This document shows, in pieces, positions 23,933-26,669 of a stretch of 26,669 nt of DNA. A program made the position numbers and the translations under genes. Each line of letters opens with the position of its first letter. Within the stretch, counting starts at the first letter, position 1. This stretch comes from a virus: IMG/VR virus record IMGVR_UViG_3300045135_000603, positions 1 to 26,669 of that record; one strand, given 5' to 3'. The notes under the pieces were generated by a model. That model saw nothing but the letters and a program-made list of their open reading frames with translations, searched no databases and was not told the origin of the DNA.

Positions 23933-24955
23933 ATGTCATTTCAAAGATTTAATCCAGAAAACGATATTGTTGAAAATCAACGAACAACCATATCAAGTGG
24001 TTTGTGGACAGGTGGAAGTGCAACTCTTACTTCATTCTTTACTCAATCTACAAACGGAAATATAACAGGTTCATTTTTAGAACTATATAATGAAGACCCA
24101 AATCAATCAAGTTCAGCAGAAGTACAATTCGCAGTTGGATATGCAAATATTCACGGAAGTGGTTCAGCAGGAAACACAACTAAATTAACAACTGGTGGTA
24201 GACAAACAGCAGCACTTTATAGACAATTTAGAAATGTTATCTTGGCACCAAATACAGACGAATTTACTTTTACAAGTGCGCCATCATCAAGTGATGACTT
24301 CTACTTTATCTCGTTCCAAAGAGCAAGACAAAGAGAAAAGATTGACCCAGGTAATTGGGAACTTACTTTATCAGGACAAATGTCAGGAAAAGCAAGTAAA
24401 ATTCACTTAATTGATGATAGTGGTGCTACAACAAATCCTACCGTTGAAGAAGGTGGTAGAGTGTTTAATGTTGTAAGTGGTAGTATTGCAGACGGAGTAA
24501 ACACAACTGCAGCAAATCAGCCTGGTGGTGGTTTAGGATTATTCTATCCGGATTTAGGTATTATATTATTAGACGCATCACAAATGGAAGCAAGTGGTGG
24601 ACTAACAGCAAACGCAAGAGACGCCGATATGTTTATCAGTCGTTCAGCAGCGTTTTATGATAGTATAGACTCTGGTTCGTCTTTCCAAGCAAGAAGAGAA
24701 GAAGAAATTAGTTCAACAAATTATTTTGTTCGTGTTAATAACAAGAACTTTAATTTTAGTTCTAATCCAACTTTCTCAACTGGTTCAGACGGAAGTTTAA
24801 CACAAGGAACTTTCTTTAAAGACCCTAAAACTTTTATTACACAAGTTGGTCTTTACAATGATGAGAACGAACTATTAGCTATTGCAAAATTAAGTAAACC
24901 TATTTTAAAATCATATTCAAGGGAAGCTATAATTAAAGTGAAACTTGATTTTTAG
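23933..24955 (+). CDS. Tail-fibre-like structural protein, paralogue A
   Basis: A 340-residue, Ser/Thr/Gly-rich, beta-rich protein. The N-terminus (RFNPENDIVENQRTTISSGLW) is followed by a segment with FTSAPSSSDDFYFISFQRARQ. The C-terminal 45 residues (FITQVGLYNDENELLAIAKL then SKPI) closely match the end of the next protein. The shared module may be an attachment or trimerisation domain. A ribosome site AAGGAG precedes the start, 10 bases after the previous stop. Probably a virion surface protein; the role in host binding is inferred. Confidence 0.6.
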   Translation: MSFQRFNPENDIVENQRTTISSGLWTGGSATLTSFFTQSTNGNITGSFLELYNEDPNQSSSAEVQFAVGYANIHGSGSAGNTTKLTTGGRQTAALYRQFRNVILAPNTDEFTFTSAPSSSDDFYFISFQRARQREKIDPGNWELTLSGQMSGKASKIHLIDDSGATTNPTVEEGGRVFNVVSGSIADGVNTTAANQPGGGLGLFYPDLGIILLDASQMEASGGLTANARDADMFISRSAAFYDSIDSGSSFQARREEEISSTNYFVRVNNKNFNFSSNPTFSTGSDGSLTQGTFFKDPKTFITQVGLYNDENELLAIAKLSKPILKSYSREAIIKVKLDF

Positions 24956-24964
24956 GACAATCTA

Positions 24965-25954
24965 ATGTTCAAAAATCTTGATTTAGACAATGACGCTACA
25001 ATAAAAGCATTTCAGTCTTTTAAAAACTTTACATTTACAAATAATGATAGTGGTAGTGGTGTATTCGCAATCAAGGCTCGTAGTGGTTCACGATTTAATT
25101 ATGTGAGTTCATCAGACGAAATTGTAACGATTACGAGTGCATCCACATCTACTAATTTTTTTGGTTATCCAACATACACAATGTTACATAATCTTTATTA
25201 TTCGGACCACGGAAAATCTTATGTAAATGAAGAAAGACAAAATCGTGAATTACATAATTCAGCATCAGTCATAAGTGTTGCGAGAGAATTGTATGGTGAG
25301 AAAATAAAACCATTAAGTATAGAATTATCTGCTACGGTAGGTGGACAAACTTTTGAAATACGAGATGACGGAGAGGGTAATTTATATGATAATAACTTTT
25401 CTTCAAGTTTTGTAACTCACAAATCAAACAACTTTACAAGTGGTAGTTCAACTACTGCGGCAACTCGTGGTAGTGGTTCAGAAGTAGGGAACATATTTTA
25501 CGAACAAGGACTATTAGTATTCACAGATACAGGTTCTTATAAAGATGTAGGATTTGGAACATCATACACATTAAAATATAAAGCAACACAAACTCATTAT
25601 CAATACGAGTATCAAGTAAGAGTTAAACCACACGAGTTTAATTCCACAACAAATATCAGTATTACACCAGGTCGTAGTGGTAGTATCACAATGGCAGAGG
25701 GAGTTGTCAGTATGTCTAATTACTTTGGACCAAGTGACCAACCAACAGGACAAGGGACAGGTAGTTATGCTACATTTTACAACGCAGCAACTGAATCTAT
25801 TGGTATTGTAACCGAATCTACTTTCCGACCATTTGTTACAGACATTGGTTTATATAGTGAAAATAATGAACTATTAGTTCACGGAAAACTCGCAAAACCT
25901 ATCAAATTATCTGACGATATTGAAACTTCATTTATCGTTAGGTTCGATGTATAA
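24965..25954 (+). CDS. Tail-fibre-like structural protein, paralogue B
   Basis: A 329-residue, Ser/Thr/Asn-rich, beta-rich protein. Residues about 80-110 (SVISVARELYGEKIKPLSIEL) introduce a central domain with FEIRDDGEGNLYD, seen in phage fibre proteins that carry repeated ligand-facing units. The end, FVTDIGLYSENNELLVHGKL then AKPI, aligns with the end of paralogue A. It follows A by 9 bases with a GGAC weak ribosome site. It is likely to be in the same virion structure as A, or an alternative of it. Confidence 0.6.
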   Translation: MFKNLDLDNDATIKAFQSFKNFTFTNNDSGSGVFAIKARSGSRFNYVSSSDEIVTITSASTSTNFFGYPTYTMLHNLYYSDHGKSYVNEERQNRELHNSASVISVARELYGEKIKPLSIELSATVGGQTFEIRDDGEGNLYDNNFSSSFVTHKSNNFTSGSSTTAATRGSGSEVGNIFYEQGLLVFTDTGSYKDVGFGTSYTLKYKATQTHYQYEYQVRVKPHEFNSTTNISITPGRSGSITMAEGVVSMSNYFGPSDQPTGQGTGSYATFYNAATESIGIVTESTFRPFVTDIGLYSENNELLVHGKLAKPIKLSDDIETSFIVRFDV

Positions 25955-25967
25955 TATTCTTTCATCT

Positions 25968-25976
25968 TATATTTAT
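25968..25976 (+). promoter_or_regulatory. TATATTTAT motif, candidate late promoter
   Basis: It lies in the 50-base gap before the secreted-protein gene, 28 bases from its ATG. It is the fifth occurrence of the motif in the window. Confidence 0.5.
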
Positions 25977-26004
25977 TATTGACTAAAACTCAACGGAGAA
26001 AACA

Positions 26005-26669
26005 ATGTTTCAGTTTATGAAAAAAATGGTTATGTCAGCAGTTATGTTTGGACTTGTCTTTGCACAATCCCCAATCATAAGAGTAAAACAATTAGGTAAT
26101 TGGGATACCCCACAAATGTGGTGGAAAGATTCCGTTACACAAGATTTAGATGACTTTTTAGCACAAGACACCGACAATCAAGCATTTGATAATAATAACT
26201 TTGATAGTTGGAGAGATAAAGTCTTGGAAATGGAAGTTACATTAGACGATGTGGGAGAAGATATTACCACATTAAGATTTGATATTGCCTTTGATAATGA
26301 CTTAATCACTTGGGTAGAATCAGGTGAAACATCAATCAACGCTTGGAGTCAAGGAGATTCCAAAGTTGTTAAAGGTAGTCATATATCAGGTTGGACTGAA
26401 GGTGATGAATCATCAGGAGCAGACTACTCGTTTGAAGTAGTTCATTATGCAAATGTTGGTTATCAAGACTCGTTAGCAGTCGGTTCATCTACGACATTAG
26501 TAGAAGAATCAATATCCGATACAAGATATGATTGGTTAAGAGTTACTATGGTATCACACGGAGTTGATGCCGATAATGACGGAACACCAGACAAAACATT
26601 TGGTGGTGGTAATGGAGTAGAAAAACAAGTAATAAAGTTTTTCTTTAAAATAAATGATGTTGTTGATGA
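26005..26669 (+). CDS. Secreted cohesin-like protein, 3' truncated
   Basis: The frame opens at ATG 26005 after a GGAG ribosome site and remains open to the window end (221 codons, no stop), so the gene continues beyond. The N-terminus is a classical signal peptide: two lysines (residues 6-7), a hydrophobic core and a predicted cut after VFA (residue 20). The mature part begins QSPIIRVKQL. Residues about 70-110 (MEVTLDDVGEDITTLRFDI, then a DNDLITWVE stretch) resemble the cohesin-type beta-sandwich opening. A later DADNDGTPD (about 190-198) is a calcium-loop-like pattern as in dockerin and thrombospondin-3 repeats. Few phage proteins of tail regions carry cleavable signals. The fold call is tentative; secretion is fairly secure. 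Confidence 0.7.
   Translation, partial: MFQFMKKMVMSAVMFGLVFAQSPIIRVKQLGNWDTPQMWWKDSVTQDLDDFLAQDTDNQAFDNNNFDSWRDKVLEMEVTLDDVGEDITTLRFDIAFDNDLITWVESGETSINAWSQGDSKVVKGSHISGWTEGDESSGADYSFEVVHYANVGYQDSLAVGSSTTLVEESISDTRYDWLRVTMVSHGVDADNDGTPDKTFGGGNGVEKQVIKFFFKINDVVD

Noticed and set aside
1-26669. CRISPR array, insertion sequence, integrase or attachment site
   Set aside because: No regularly spaced direct repeats, transposase or integrase motifs were found on either strand.

Overview
The window is a 26.7 kb stretch of an AT-rich, tailed, contractile-tail (T4-superfamily-like) bacteriophage genome. The evidence is a T4-type baseplate block (gp5-like spike, gp25-like and gp6-like wedge proteins), a gp55-like late sigma factor, tightly packed genes with ATGA/TAATG overlaps, and almost complete use of one strand. 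The mix of Hsp20, a UV-damage endonuclease and T4-like morphogenesis genes resembles marine myoviruses. The host cannot be named. TTGACA/TATATT promoters and frequent AGGAG ribosome sites argue against a Bacteroidota host.

Left part (1-5.8 kb), accessory and repair genes. It holds the end of an Hsp20 gene, a J-domain-like protein, and a 340-base gene-free stretch that folds into a multi-helix RNA with a pseudoknot. A membrane/coiled-coil protein and four small unknown proteins follow. Next come a UvdE-type UV endonuclease translationally coupled to a RimK-like ATP-grasp ligase, and a membrane-anchored 3D-domain protein. Two sigma70-type promoters with exact TTGACA-N17-TATATT lie here, and one places the UvdE start codon at the predicted transcription start.

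Middle (5.9-10.5 kb). This part has a probable GT-B glycosyltransferase, an HD-domain protein, a small membrane protein, the gp55-like late sigma factor and a 347-residue orphan with a weak ParB-like patch. A bidirectional terminator then separates the orphan from the only minus-strand gene, a 73-residue two-helix membrane protein.

Right part (10.6-26.7 kb), virion structure. One long, tightly linked run encodes a small protein, the central spike, a small tail protein, gp25-like, gp6-like, a DNRLRE-like structural protein, two unknowns and a 1592-residue protein. The last has a proline-rich head, a tail-protein-like core and a LamG-like domain. Three tail/fibre-type proteins follow, two sharing a C-terminal module. 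The window ends inside a gene for a secreted, cohesin-like protein that has a signal peptide.

The motif TATATTTAT occurs only in gene-free gaps, oriented toward the next gene on either strand. It is a candidate late promoter for the gp55-like factor. By eye, GATC is absent from the whole window, and Asp codons switch from GAT to GAC before a C, which points to strong selection against that tetranucleotide.
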